Positions 18,232 through 28,088 of a stretch of DNA of 56,777 bases are shown in pieces. Within the stretch, counting starts at the first letter, position 1; each line of letters starts with the position of its first letter. The translations under genes and the position numbers were made by a program. Source of the DNA: Bacillus mobilis (GTDB taxonomy: Bacteria; Bacillota; Bacilli; Bacillales; Bacillaceae_G); assembly GCF_001884045.1 (NCBI RefSeq), contig NZ_MACF01000019.1, positions 1 through 56,777 of the forward strand. Reading direction: 5' to 3'. The notes beneath the pieces are model-generated. The model was not told where the DNA came from. It saw nothing but the letters and a program-made list of their open reading frames with translations, and made no database searches.

Positions 18232-19278
18232 ATGAGAAATATAGAAAATAGTTTGTTTTATATGCCAGCTGAGTGGGAAAAGCATGAGGGGACATGGCTC
18301 CAATGGCCTCATGATAAAGCTCATAGGGGTGAAGGTTACAGAACTAAGCTAGATGATATTTGGGTAACGATGGCAAAGGAGCTTCATTACGGAGAAAATG
18401 TGCATATTGTTGTATATGATGAGGAAGAAAAAGTACATGTCCAAACGAAGTTAATGGAAGAGAAAGTGGACATGGATAAAATTGATTTTTTAATTGAAAA
18501 AACGGATGATATTTGGATAAGAGATAATGGACCGATTTTTGTAAAAGATAAGGAAGGCAATCTCTGCTTAACGCACTGGATTTTTAATGGCTGGGGTGAG
18601 AAATATCCGTATGAAAATGATGCTGTTGTTCCGGCAAAAATAAGTGAAACGTATAGCATTCCAAAAGTTAATTCTAGTGTCTGTCTAGAGGGCGGGGGAA
18701 TAGAGATAAACGGAAATGGAACCTTAATGGCGGCAAAAACTTCTATTATAAATGAAAATCGAAATCCTACATTAAGTCAGGAAGAGATTGAAATAGAGTT
18801 AACGAAGCATTTAGGGGTAGCGAATTTTATATGGATAACGGGCATTCGCGGTGAGGATAATTATGATGAAGATACAGATTACCATATTGATGGGGCAGCA
18901 CGTTTTGTAAATGAAAATACAATTCTTTATGAATATGATCCTTTCGGGGAAAGTGAATCCTACCTTTTGGAGGCGTACGAAAAACATTATCAAGAATTGC
19001 GACAAGCAAGAAATATAGATGGAAAACCATTTCAGCTCATACCAGTACCGGTGACAAGAAAAATGGTAAAAGAAGCAGACTGTAAGGGCTCATATTTGAA
19101 CTTTTATATTGGAAATGAAGTTGTATTAGTTCCTATATATGGTGATGAACATGACAAGTTAGCGCTTCAAATGATGGAAGGGCAGTTTCCGGGAAGAAGA
19201 ATTGTTGGTATTTATGTAAACGAATTGTTTGCGTATGGCGGCATGATTCACTGTGTAACGCAGCAACATTTAGCATAA
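18232..19278 (+). CDS. aguA: Agmatine deiminase, cytosolic
   Basis: This 348-residue protein has no signal and close motif identity to agmatine deiminases: PAEWEKHEGTWLQWPHD at the N-terminus, IWIRDNGPIF, LEGGGIEINGNG, DYHIDGAARF, and GGMIHCVTQQ with the nucleophilic Cys at residue 341. The expected reaction is agmatine plus water to N-carbamoylputrescine plus ammonia. No N-carbamoylputrescine amidohydrolase (AguB) lies nearby, so the pathway partner must be elsewhere or replaced by the adjacent amidohydrolase. It is the intracellular counterpart of the lipoprotein copy at 12951, which shares its motifs almost word for word. Confidence 0.88.
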   Translation: MRNIENSLFYMPAEWEKHEGTWLQWPHDKAHRGEGYRTKLDDIWVTMAKELHYGENVHIVVYDEEEKVHVQTKLMEEKVDMDKIDFLIEKTDDIWIRDNGPIFVKDKEGNLCLTHWIFNGWGEKYPYENDAVVPAKISETYSIPKVNSSVCLEGGGIEINGNGTLMAAKTSIINENRNPTLSQEEIEIELTKHLGVANFIWITGIRGEDNYDEDTDYHIDGAARFVNENTILYEYDPFGESESYLLEAYEKHYQELRQARNIDGKPFQLIPVPVTRKMVKEADCKGSYLNFYIGNEVVLVPIYGDEHDKLALQMMEGQFPGRRIVGIYVNELFAYGGMIHCVTQQHLA

Positions 19279-19292
19279 AGTAACTGAAATGA

Positions 19293-19328
19293 AAAAAGCA
19301 TGCAGAGCATATACTCTGCATGCTTTTT
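19293..19328. terminator. Bidirectional terminator between aguA and pepF
   Basis: AAAAAGCATGCAGAG and CTCTGCATGCTTTTT form a perfect 15-bp stem with a six-base loop. The right arm reaches into the pepF stop codon, so one hairpin serves both converging genes. Confidence 0.92.
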
Positions 19329-21114
19329 ATAATGCTGAAAACTCTTCAACAAGTGAGCTAAAACGATTTAGTGCACTTTCAATCGGTTCTGGCGTAGTTA
19401 AATCAACTCCAGCTTTTTTCAGTAAGTTTAATGGATAGTCAGAACTTCCGCCTTTAAGGAATTCAATATAATGTTTTTGAGCATTTGGATCGCCACTCAA
19501 TAACTTATCAGCAATTTGGATTGCAGAAGCGAATCCAGTTGCATATTTGTACACGTAAAATGGACGATAGAAATGTGGTATTCTAGCCCATCCGTATTTT
19601 ACTTCTTCGTCAAATACGAGGGAGTCGCCATTATACTCTCTAAATAAGTTTTCATAAACTTCGCTAAAGACTTGGGCATTTAATGGTTTACCTTGCTCAG
19701 CCATTGAATGTGTGATTTTTTCAAACTCAGCGAACATGATTTGTGTAAAGAAAGTGCCTTTAAATTTCTCAATGAAATGGTTTACTAAATGATTGCGTAC
19801 AGCAGCATCTTTTGCTTCTTTTAATAAATGATGAATTAATAGCACTTCATTTACTGTAGATGCGACTTCTGCGACGAAAATAGTATAGTGTGCAGAAATT
19901 CTTGGTTGGTATCCGTGAGAGTAATGTGTATGCATGCCGTGTCCACATTCATGAGTAAGAGTGAAAAGGCTATTTAAATCATCGTGATGATTTAAAAGTA
20001 TGAAAGGATGAACACCGTATACACCAAAGTTATAAGCGCCGGAACGTTTTCCAGGTGTTTCTCTCACATCTATATAGCGTTTATCTTTAAAGGTTTTTAA
20101 TGTTTCAATATATTCTTCACCTAAAGGAGCTAGTGATTCGATCATCATGTCAAATGCTTTGTCATATGGAATGTCTTGTTTTACACCCGCTACTAAATCA
20201 ACGCCTAAGTCGTATTGACGTAGTTCGTCTACATTTAATTTTTCTTTTCGAAGTTCATTATAAGTATGTAGTGATTGAATATTTTTTTTCGTCGTCTCAA
20301 TTAGATTTTCATATACTTCTTTCGGAACCATGTCGCCAAATAATGACTTTTCTAAAGCTGATGGATATTTTCTTAGCTTTGAAACAGTAACATTATTTTT
20401 AATAGCAGCAGATAAAGTGGAAGCGATAGAATTCTTTAATTGAACGTACGGTTTGTAATAAGCTTTATAGGCTTCTTTACGTTTCTCACGATTTTCATCT
20501 TCTATTAACTTTGCATACATTCCGCGCGTTAAAGTAACTTTTTCTCCTTCATCAGTCGTCACTTCACCAAATAGTATATCTGCATTATTTAACATGCCGT
20601 ATGTATGTTGAGGGGAGGAAAGTGCTTCGCCCATTTGTGATAAAATCTCTTCTTGATCCTTATTTAATACGTGTTTTTTATAACGGTACAATTCAAATAA
20701 GTCTTCTTTATAGTATTGTAAACCTTCTGCTTCTTCTATGTAAGAATGTAATGTGTCTTCATCTATGCTAAGTAAGAATGGGGAAAAGAAAGATTTAGCC
20801 GCACTTACTTTCACATGTAATTGTGATACTTTATCGACAAGAGATTGAGCGTCAGTATTGCGCGTATCAAGATCAGATTGTAATCGTGCATAAGCAAACA
20901 TTAAAGATATTATGCTAGAAGTTTCTTCGCTCTTTGTTAAATAGGCTAATAAACTATTGCCATCCTGAATGTTTCCATTAAACTCGTGTAATTCTTTCGT
21001 TAATACTTCAATTTTATGAAAATCGCTTTCCCAATCTTCGATTGTATGATAAATATCCGTTAAATCCCATTTCTCTTTATCATCTACTTGTAGTCGATCT
21101 TTAAGTTCAGTCAT
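19327..21114 (-). CDS. pepF: Oligoendopeptidase F
   Basis: This is a 595-residue zinc metallopeptidase of family M3, which cleaves peptides of roughly 7-17 residues in the cytosol. The zinc motif HECGH sits in LTHECGHGMHTHYSHG near residue 380, with the downstream glutamate in the FVAEVASTVNEVLL helix. The N-terminal third is the helical lid domain. The length matches the family (about 600). The second ATG (21114) is preferred because AAAGGA lies seven bases upstream of it and only one base before the first. It is a single-gene unit sharing a terminator with aguA. Confidence 0.93.
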   Translation of the reverse strand: MTELKDRLQVDDKEKWDLTDIYHTIEDWESDFHKIEVLTKELHEFNGNIQDGNSLLAYLTKSEETSSIISLMFAYARLQSDLDTRNTDAQSLVDKVSQLHVKVSAAKSFFSPFLLSIDEDTLHSYIEEAEGLQYYKEDLFELYRYKKHVLNKDQEEILSQMGEALSSPQHTYGMLNNADILFGEVTTDEGEKVTLTRGMYAKLIEDENREKRKEAYKAYYKPYVQLKNSIASTLSAAIKNNVTVSKLRKYPSALEKSLFGDMVPKEVYENLIETTKKNIQSLHTYNELRKEKLNVDELRQYDLGVDLVAGVKQDIPYDKAFDMMIESLAPLGEEYIETLKTFKDKRYIDVRETPGKRSGAYNFGVYGVHPFILLNHHDDLNSLFTLTHECGHGMHTHYSHGYQPRISAHYTIFVAEVASTVNEVLLIHHLLKEAKDAAVRNHLVNHFIEKFKGTFFTQIMFAEFEKITHSMAEQGKPLNAQVFSEVYENLFREYNGDSLVFDEEVKYGWARIPHFYRPFYVYKYATGFASAIQIADKLLSGDPNAQKHYIEFLKGGSSDYPLNLLKKAGVDLTTPEPIESALNRFSSLVEEFSAL

Positions 21115-21200
21115 AATCATTTCCTTTCTAAATATGTAGTTATATTCCTATATAACTATGAAATACAACAAATTGCAAAAAATCCCTGCTGAAAATTAAA

Positions 21201-21224
21201 AAGCCTTGCTAAATGGCAAGGCTT
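21201..21224 (-). terminator. Terminator of nat
   Basis: AAGCCTTGC and GCAAGGCTT form a 9-bp stem. On the minus strand it is followed by TTTTTAATTTTC. Confidence 0.85.
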
Positions 21225-21230
21225 AAAAAA

Positions 21231-22022
21231 TTATAATGCAATTCCGAATTTTGAATGTAAAAGATTTTTATATTGCACATCTGTAACGTTTTCTTTCGTT
21301 TTTTTACCGTTTTTCGCTATTGTCAGACTATCCTTTGTTAAAGATGCATGCCCATCTTCAGTTAGTTTTACAATAAGAGGTACTTTGTTAAATGGTGAGC
21401 CCTCATGTTCAACGATAATTTTTTGTGCTGCATTTGCTTTTTCTTCATTCACTTCTTCTATATAAAATGCATAGCCTAACGTCCAATCATCAGCAGAAGA
21501 TTGATCCAAAAACTCATTGTTTTTACGCATCTCTAAAATATAGTTTCCCTTTTCGGTCATTTCTTTACGAATACGATAATCTCCTGTGACGGAGTGAATG
21601 ACTTCACCTGAGAAAGGGACAGGTGCAAGAGGTAAGTATGATCCGAATCCTACTTCAATTAAATAAAGTTTATTATGGTGTGTTAAAACAGTTGCGATAT
21701 GACTAGAATCAACAGCCCATATAGAATTTGCAGCATTGTACACTGTTCCTGAAACGAGATAAACATCAAATCCAACGTCTTTAAGGAAGTAATACATAGT
21801 AGGATTGAGTTCATAACAAAGACCGCCCCGGTTGTTTACTAAAATTTTTTCTTTTAGATTTTCTTTTGATATTTCTGTAAAGTTGTTTTCGAGTATATTT
21901 AAGTTTTCAAAAGGGACAGTTTGCGCCATCGCGTACATAATGTTAGGTAAATCTTCAAATGAAACGTTGTGTTTTTCTTCTATATGTAATCTTGAAAAAA
22001 ATTGTTTTTGAAAGTCCGTCAT
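21231..22022 (-). CDS. nat: Arylamine N-acetyltransferase with Cys-His-Glu triad
   Basis: This 263-residue enzyme transfers acetyl groups from acetyl-CoA to arylamines and hydrazines. The nucleophile is Cys69 in RGGLCYELN, the histidine is His108 in DSSHIATVL, and the third triad position is Glu123 in LIEVGFG, where nearly all NATs have aspartate. A Bacillus cereus NAT with a functional Cys-His-Glu triad has been described, and this appears to be that type. The start has a GGAGGGGT-like ribosome binding site. It is divergent from the amylase, with its own terminator. Confidence 0.92.
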   Translation of the reverse strand: MTDFQKQFFSRLHIEEKHNVSFEDLPNIMYAMAQTVPFENLNILENNFTEISKENLKEKILVNNRGGLCYELNPTMYYFLKDVGFDVYLVSGTVYNAANSIWAVDSSHIATVLTHHNKLYLIEVGFGSYLPLAPVPFSGEVIHSVTGDYRIRKEMTEKGNYILEMRKNNEFLDQSSADDWTLGYAFYIEEVNEEKANAAQKIIVEHEGSPFNKVPLIVKLTEDGHASLTKDSLTIAKNGKKTKENVTDVQYKNLLHSKFGIAL

Positions 22023-22136
22023 AGAAACCCCTCCGTTATGCTTTTATAGATAAATTGTAAACAATCTTGAATAAGATGTGAAATAAAAACTATGGTGTAG
22101 TATTTGGTGAATATGTGAAGTTAGTCTAAAAAATAA

Positions 22137-23780
<1,644 letters not shown>

Positions 23781-23790
23781 ATTGGTGATA

Positions 23791-23838
23791 AAAAAGAAGA
23801 GGAAGAATGAAATATAAGTCATCCTCTTCTTTTTATAT
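23791..23838. terminator. Terminator between amylase and collagen-like gene
   Basis: AAAAGAAGAGGA and TCCTCTTCTTTT pair around an 18-base loop, followed by TTATATT. The A-rich left side makes it usable by the leftward gene as well. Confidence 0.8.
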
Positions 23839-23874
23839 TGTTATCATTTCTAAATTTTTATTTTCATAAATGAA

Positions 23875-24630
23875 TTAGTCGACTTTTAAAACAACGAGAG
23901 ATGCGTTGGAATAAATAATATCACCTGTAGCTTCTCTTATTAGGACTCGAAGAACGTCTCCTTGGGTTAAAGGTAATAAATCAGTTCTGGCGGATGTAGC
24001 TCTTACCCCAGAACCACCACCAACTCGTGATTCAATTCCGAATTGAATCGAATCGTTTATTGTAAGATTTAATATGCTAGATGAAATAGCTTGTATCGCA
24101 AATACGATTGAAAAGGATACAGCGTATACACCAGTGGTATTAATTGTAATGGAGTGGTCTACTGGATTTAGAGTAGTTCCACTAACAGGTCCTGGAATGG
24201 TAAAGTTAACATTTGTATTAACCACTGCTGAAAAACCGATACCTACTTCAGAAGTTATTGTTCCAAATACGGGGAGGATCCCTAAACCAGTTGCTCCAGT
24301 AGGACCAGTTATTCCAATTCCAGTAGGTCCTGTACCCCCAGTAGGACCAGTTATTCCAATTCCGGTAGGTCCTGTACCCCCAGTAGGACCAGTAGTTCCA
24401 ATTCCAGTAGGTCCTGTAATCCCAGTGGGACCAGTAGTTCCAATTCCGGTAGGCCCTGTACCCCCAGTAGGACCAGTTATTCCAATTCCAGTAAAACCTG
24501 TCGCACCGGTAGGTCCTGTGATTCCAGTAGGTCCGGTCGGAAATGTAAATGGTGGAATTGGTGGTAGTGTGGGACCGATTAAACCTGGTTCAAGAGCAGG
24601 TCCATGTAAAATAATATATTGTTCGCTCAT
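23875..24630 (-). CDS. Exosporium-type collagen-like glycoprotein (BclA-like)
   Basis: This 251-residue spore-surface protein has three parts. Residues 12-32 match the exosporium-targeting leader of the BclA family ([20 protein letters not shown]). Residues 30-118 are collagen-like Gly-X-Thr triplets rich in GPT, which in BclA are O-glycosylated on threonine. The C-terminal 130 residues form a globular TNF-like trimerisation domain ([14 protein letters not shown] to VVLKVD). The collagen part is unusual: every 14 residues a Gly-Ile pair breaks the triplet phase. AGGAGG lies before the ATG. Expression is expected late in the mother cell, though no clear sigma-K promoter could be fixed by eye. 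Confidence 0.9.
   Translation of the reverse strand: MSEQYIILHGPALEPGLIGPTLPPIPPFTFPTGPTGITGPTGATGFTGIGITGPTGGTGPTGIGTTGPTGITGPTGIGTTGPTGGTGPTGIGITGPTGGTGPTGIGITGPTGATGLGILPVFGTITSEVGIGFSAVVNTNVNFTIPGPVSGTTLNPVDHSITINTTGVYAVSFSIVFAIQAISSSILNLTINDSIQFGIESRVGGGSGVRATSARTDLLPLTQGDVLRVLIREATGDIIYSNASLVVLKVD
24302..24511 (-). repeat. Five 42-bp tandem repeats encoding the collagen region
   Basis: Five consecutive 42-bp units begin with GGACCAGTTATTCC or close variants on the plus strand and differ by a few substitutions. Each encodes 14 residues, four Gly-X-Thr triplets plus a Gly-Ile pair. Unit number probably varies between strains, as for other bcl genes. Confidence 0.9.
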
Positions 24631-25008
24631 ATAGTAACCTCCTATGATTGCTTGTCATAATTATTAAATGTATTAGAGAAAGTAAATGACATTCGCAATA
24701 GCGGAGGCGCTTATTTAATTTTTTTGCAGTGAAATTAAAGTTATTACTTTAGAGTTCGATACAATAAAAAACTGTATTGTGATTGCTATAGAACTAAATA
24801 TTAGTATGTTTTTAACGTGATTTTCATAGATATTATATTTGCTTTACGATAAAATGATTATAGTGTAAAATTACACTGTAAGTGTAAAATGATAATAAAT
24901 GAGTGTTTTTACACTTTGGGTTGTGAGAAGAAGTTCTTTATATAAATCGTAATTTAAAATCCATAAGGACATTTCTGTATAGGCAGTAGTAGCAAAAGGA
25001 GAGGCAAT
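24631..25008. other. Divergent intergenic region, spore gene and lipoprotein gene
   Basis: This 378-bp AT-rich spacer holds the promoters of both flanking divergent genes. No gene is visible. The only marked structure is the cluster of AGTGT/ACACT palindromes at 24862-24916, nearer to the lipoprotein gene. Confidence 0.5.
24862..24916. promoter_or_regulatory. Cluster of AGTGT-ACACT palindromes
   Basis: Three overlapping inverted repeats share one half-site: AGTGTAA-AA-TTACACT at 24862-24877, AAGTGTAAAA at 24880 with TTTTACACTT at 24907, and AGTGT-TTTT-ACACT at 24902-24915. They end about 90 bases before the lipoprotein start and look like a multi-site operator. Confidence 0.5.
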
Positions 25009-25728
25009 ATGAAAAGAATAATAATGAAATATAGCATAATGTTTAGTTTATTACTATTAACATCATGTGATATATCGGATGAAGAAATTGAACGAAAAGC
25101 ACAAAGTTATACAAAATCGGAGCATGGTATTTCTGTGAAACTAGATCGAATTGAAATACCCGAACAAGGTAAGGATTTTTTAGGTCCAAACAAACGGACA
25201 GCTTATGTACAGCAAGTAGATGAACCATATTTGCAATTTCAAATATCCTTCGATGGACGAAGCTCTCCAAAGGTAAATAATGATAACTATAAAATAAAAA
25301 AAGAAGCGAATGATTTACGAGAAAGGTTCAATACATATTATGAAGAAAAAAGGAATAATACTATACTTACTTTCGAGAAAATGCAGACAGGGGATACTAT
25401 TTTCGGTAAGAATGAAGAGAAAAAAATAGCGAAGAAACATCCGAAGCATTATGTTACGGCAGTTTTCAGAAGTAATATCTTTTTGGATGTAAACAACCGT
25501 GCACATATGGAGACATTAGCTGAGGTTGCAAGAAGTATTCAGGAATTTAATAAAACGATTGAAGATAGTAAAAGTAGTGTGGATGATATAACGATTCAGT
25601 TGCCAAATGCTAATAAGGATGTATTACTGCATATTGCGGTAGATTATATAGTAACGGCTGAAGATGCGAAAAAGACTCTTGAGAAAAAGGTTGATTATAT
25701 GAAAGCTTTACAATCTGCAAGGGAATAG
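25009..25728 (+). CDS. Putative lipoprotein of unknown function
   Basis: This 239-residue protein has a basic N-terminus, a hydrophobic stretch and a lipobox (LLTSC at residues 16-20), so it should be anchored to the outer face of the membrane. The mature part is strongly charged with two helical, Lys/Glu-rich segments and no catalytic motif that I recognise. AAAAGGAGAGG precedes the ATG. It is monocistronic as far as can be seen and lies behind an unusual palindrome cluster, suggesting specific regulation. Confidence 0.82.
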   Translation: MKRIIMKYSIMFSLLLLTSCDISDEEIERKAQSYTKSEHGISVKLDRIEIPEQGKDFLGPNKRTAYVQQVDEPYLQFQISFDGRSSPKVNNDNYKIKKEANDLRERFNTYYEEKRNNTILTFEKMQTGDTIFGKNEEKKIAKKHPKHYVTAVFRSNIFLDVNNRAHMETLAEVARSIQEFNKTIEDSKSSVDDITIQLPNANKDVLLHIAVDYIVTAEDAKKTLEKKVDYMKALQSARE

Positions 25729-25823
25729 TCTGACACCTTTACTTCTCACAAAACATATAGTATGATGATTTCAGTAAATTAGATTTCAATGACTATAATA
25801 TAAATTAATGAGAGGTGCTTTTT

Positions 25824-26081
25824 GTGAGTGCGGTAGGTACTAAATAGGAAAAATTTAATGAAATAAATCGGATAAGACCAGGGGATTTTTATGTATATCA
25901 TACCCCTAATTTTGTCATGGATTTATTTCGATACCTATGAAGATACCTACAATACTTTATAAAGCGTGTAATAAGGGGATTGCCATCCGTTTTTATGGCT
26001 TATTTCCTCATATGTTATTACTCATGCCTTGTAAATGTAAAAGCTGCGGTATCCCCGCAGCTTTTTTGTATATGTTTTTAA
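25824..26081 (+). pseudogene. Possible remnant of a small gene
   Basis: After GAGAGGTG, a GTG begins MSAVGTK, then TAG. The same frame continues with EKFNEINRIRPGDFYVYHTP, then NFVMDLFRYL, then TGA, then another 46 sense codons. The central segment has a protein-like composition (an Arg-Pro-Gly-Asp turn before hydrophobic residues). Two stops in 86 codons could equally be chance, so this is a weak call. Confidence 0.22.
26039..26067 (+). terminator. Intrinsic terminator upstream of the mutS2-like gene
   Basis: AAGCTGCGG and CCGCAGCTT form a GC-rich 9-bp stem with a 5-base loop and the tail TTTTG. It ends transcription that comes from the lipoprotein gene or the broken frame. Confidence 0.85.
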
Positions 26082-26180
26082 TGTATAAAAATGGTAATTG
26101 AATCATGTAGGGCTCATTGGAATCTAATGAGTAGGTATCTTCATTTATGATAAAAATCAATCATAGTGAGGAGAAACAAA

Positions 26181-28082
26181 ATGAATACGATGACTTTTGA
26201 AAAGTTACAATATAACGAATTAAAGGATATAGTGAAATCTTATTGTGTAAGTGGGTTAGGTAAAGAATTATTAAATAAATTAGAACCGAGTACGAGTATA
26301 AAAGTAGTGAGGAATCGCTTAAATGAAACGACAGAAGCACGAGCTATAGTAGATGCAGAAGGGCATGTTCCTTTCTTCGGCATTTCAAATATTGCTAGTA
26401 CAATTCAAAAATTAGAAAAAGGGATGATTTTAGATCCTGAAGAGTTAGTAAGTGTTTCAGACTTTTTACGTGGTTGTAGAAAGATTAAAAAGTTTATGTT
26501 AGATAAAGAATTTTTTGCGCCAGTATTAGCTTCTTATGGGAATTCAATGACTGAATATAAAAGTATTGAAGAGGAAATTAACTTTTCCATTAAAGGCAAT
26601 AGTATTGATGCAGCTGCGAGTAAAGAGTTAAAACGAATTCGAAATAACATTGATTCTGTAGACGGAAAAATAAAAGAGCGCTTAACGAAGTTTTTAAATA
26701 GTAGTGCAAATAAGAAGTATATTCAAGAATTCTTTATTAGTAAGAAAGATGATAGGTATACGATTCCAATTAAATCTTCTTATAAAAATCAAGTTGCGGG
26801 AAGTATAGTTGAAGCGTCCGCTAAAGGTTCTACTGTATTTATAGAACCGCATACGGTTACAAAGTTAAATGCGGAACTTACAGGTTTGAAAGCAGAAGAA
26901 GCGATGGAAGAGTATCAAATTTTAGCGACTTTATCAGGGATGGTAGTAGAAAATATTTATCATATAAAAATTAATATGGAATTAATTAGTCAGTATGATA
27001 TGGTATTTGCGAAAGCAAAGTTTAGTAAATCAATCGATGGAATAGAGCCGAAGTTAAATGATCATGGCTACATTCATTTAGTGAATTGTAAGCATCCGCT
27101 TTTAAATGGGAAAGTAGTACCGTTAAATTTTGAAATCGGTCAAAGTTATCGTAGTTTAATTATTACAGGGCCAAATGCGGGCGGAAAGACAATCGTATTA
27201 AAGACAATTGGGCTACTAACATTAGCAACAATGTCAGGCTTGCATATTGCTGGAGATAAAGAAACAGAAATTGCTATTTTTGAAAATGTATTTGTAGATA
27301 TTGGTGATAATCAAAGTATCGAAAACGCACTAAGTACATTTTCATCTCATATGAAAAACTTATCTGAGATTATGAGGATGTCAAATAATAATACGTTGTT
27401 ACTATTTGATGAAATAGGAAGTGGGACTGAACCGAATGAAGGAGCAGCACTTGCAATTTCTATTTTAGAGGAGCTTTATCTTGCAGGATGTATTACAGTT
27501 GCGAGTACGCATTATGGTGAAATTAAACGCTTCTCAGAAATGCACGATGATTTTATGAACGCAGCGATGCAATTTAATAGTGAGACACTAGAACCGCTTT
27601 ATAAATTAGTAATCGGTAAATCAGGTGAAAGTAATGCGCTTTGGATTGCGAATAAAATGAACGTAACAGAGCGTGTACTACAAAGAGCGAAAGAGTACAT
27701 GGAAAATAAAGAATATGCTTTAGAGAAATTGAATGAAAGCAAAATTAGAAAACCGAAATTCGTGCAAGAAAAAAGAGAAAATCATTACGAGTATAAAATC
27801 GGCGATCGTGTAAATGTATTAGATTATGATGATTTTGGTATTATCTATAAGGAAATAGATAATTTCTATAACGTCGTTGTATATTATAACGGTGAATTTG
27901 TTGAAGTGAATGTAAAACGTATAACGTTAGAGGTAGCGGCGAAGGAATTATATCCAGAGGGGTACGACTTAAATACACTATTTGTCGATTATAAAGAAAG
28001 AAAAATGCAACATGATATAGAGCGCGGATCGAAAAAAGCGCTTCGTAAAATCCAAAAAGAAATAAGAAAGAATAGAGGATAA
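26181..28082 (+). CDS. MutS2-like ATPase lacking the Smr nuclease domain
   Basis: This 633-residue protein has the MutS2 architecture without its C-terminus: N-terminal helices (TFEKLQYNELKDIV), a MutS-type lever/clamp coiled coil, then the ABC-type ATPase with Walker A TGPNAGGKT near residue 331, FVDIGDNQSIENALSTFSSH, Walker B LLLFDEIGSGTEP, and STHYGEIK. After a coiled-coil clamp it ends with a small beta domain (KIGDRVNVLDYDDFGIIYK) and a basic tail. Full MutS2 is about 780-790 residues and carries an Smr endonuclease, absent here. MutS2 acts on recombination intermediates or collided ribosomes. The ATG at 26181 follows GTGAGGAG. The GNAT gene begins six bases after its stop. Confidence 0.88.
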   Translation: MNTMTFEKLQYNELKDIVKSYCVSGLGKELLNKLEPSTSIKVVRNRLNETTEARAIVDAEGHVPFFGISNIASTIQKLEKGMILDPEELVSVSDFLRGCRKIKKFMLDKEFFAPVLASYGNSMTEYKSIEEEINFSIKGNSIDAAASKELKRIRNNIDSVDGKIKERLTKFLNSSANKKYIQEFFISKKDDRYTIPIKSSYKNQVAGSIVEASAKGSTVFIEPHTVTKLNAELTGLKAEEAMEEYQILATLSGMVVENIYHIKINMELISQYDMVFAKAKFSKSIDGIEPKLNDHGYIHLVNCKHPLLNGKVVPLNFEIGQSYRSLIITGPNAGGKTIVLKTIGLLTLATMSGLHIAGDKETEIAIFENVFVDIGDNQSIENALSTFSSHMKNLSEIMRMSNNNTLLLFDEIGSGTEPNEGAALAISILEELYLAGCITVASTHYGEIKRFSEMHDDFMNAAMQFNSETLEPLYKLVIGKSGESNALWIANKMNVTERVLQRAKEYMENKEYALEKLNESKIRKPKFVQEKRENHYEYKIGDRVNVLDYDDFGIIYKEIDNFYNVVVYYNGEFVEVNVKRITLEVAAKELYPEGYDLNTLFVDYKERKMQHDIERGSKKALRKIQKEIRKNRG

Positions 28083-28088
28083 TATAGA

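Larger units (their letters stand above)
25729..26180. other. Intergenic region with decayed frame and terminator
   Basis: This 452-bp stretch holds a reading frame broken by two stops (25824-26081) and a good terminator at 26039-26067. The last 110 bases should contain the promoter of the MutS2-like gene. Confidence 0.5.

Noticed and set aside
24074-24634. 186-codon Pro/Val/Gly-rich open frame on the plus strand
   Set aside because: It is the mirror of the collagen-repeat gene; repeats without stops on one strand give an open frame on the other. No ribosome binding site is present.
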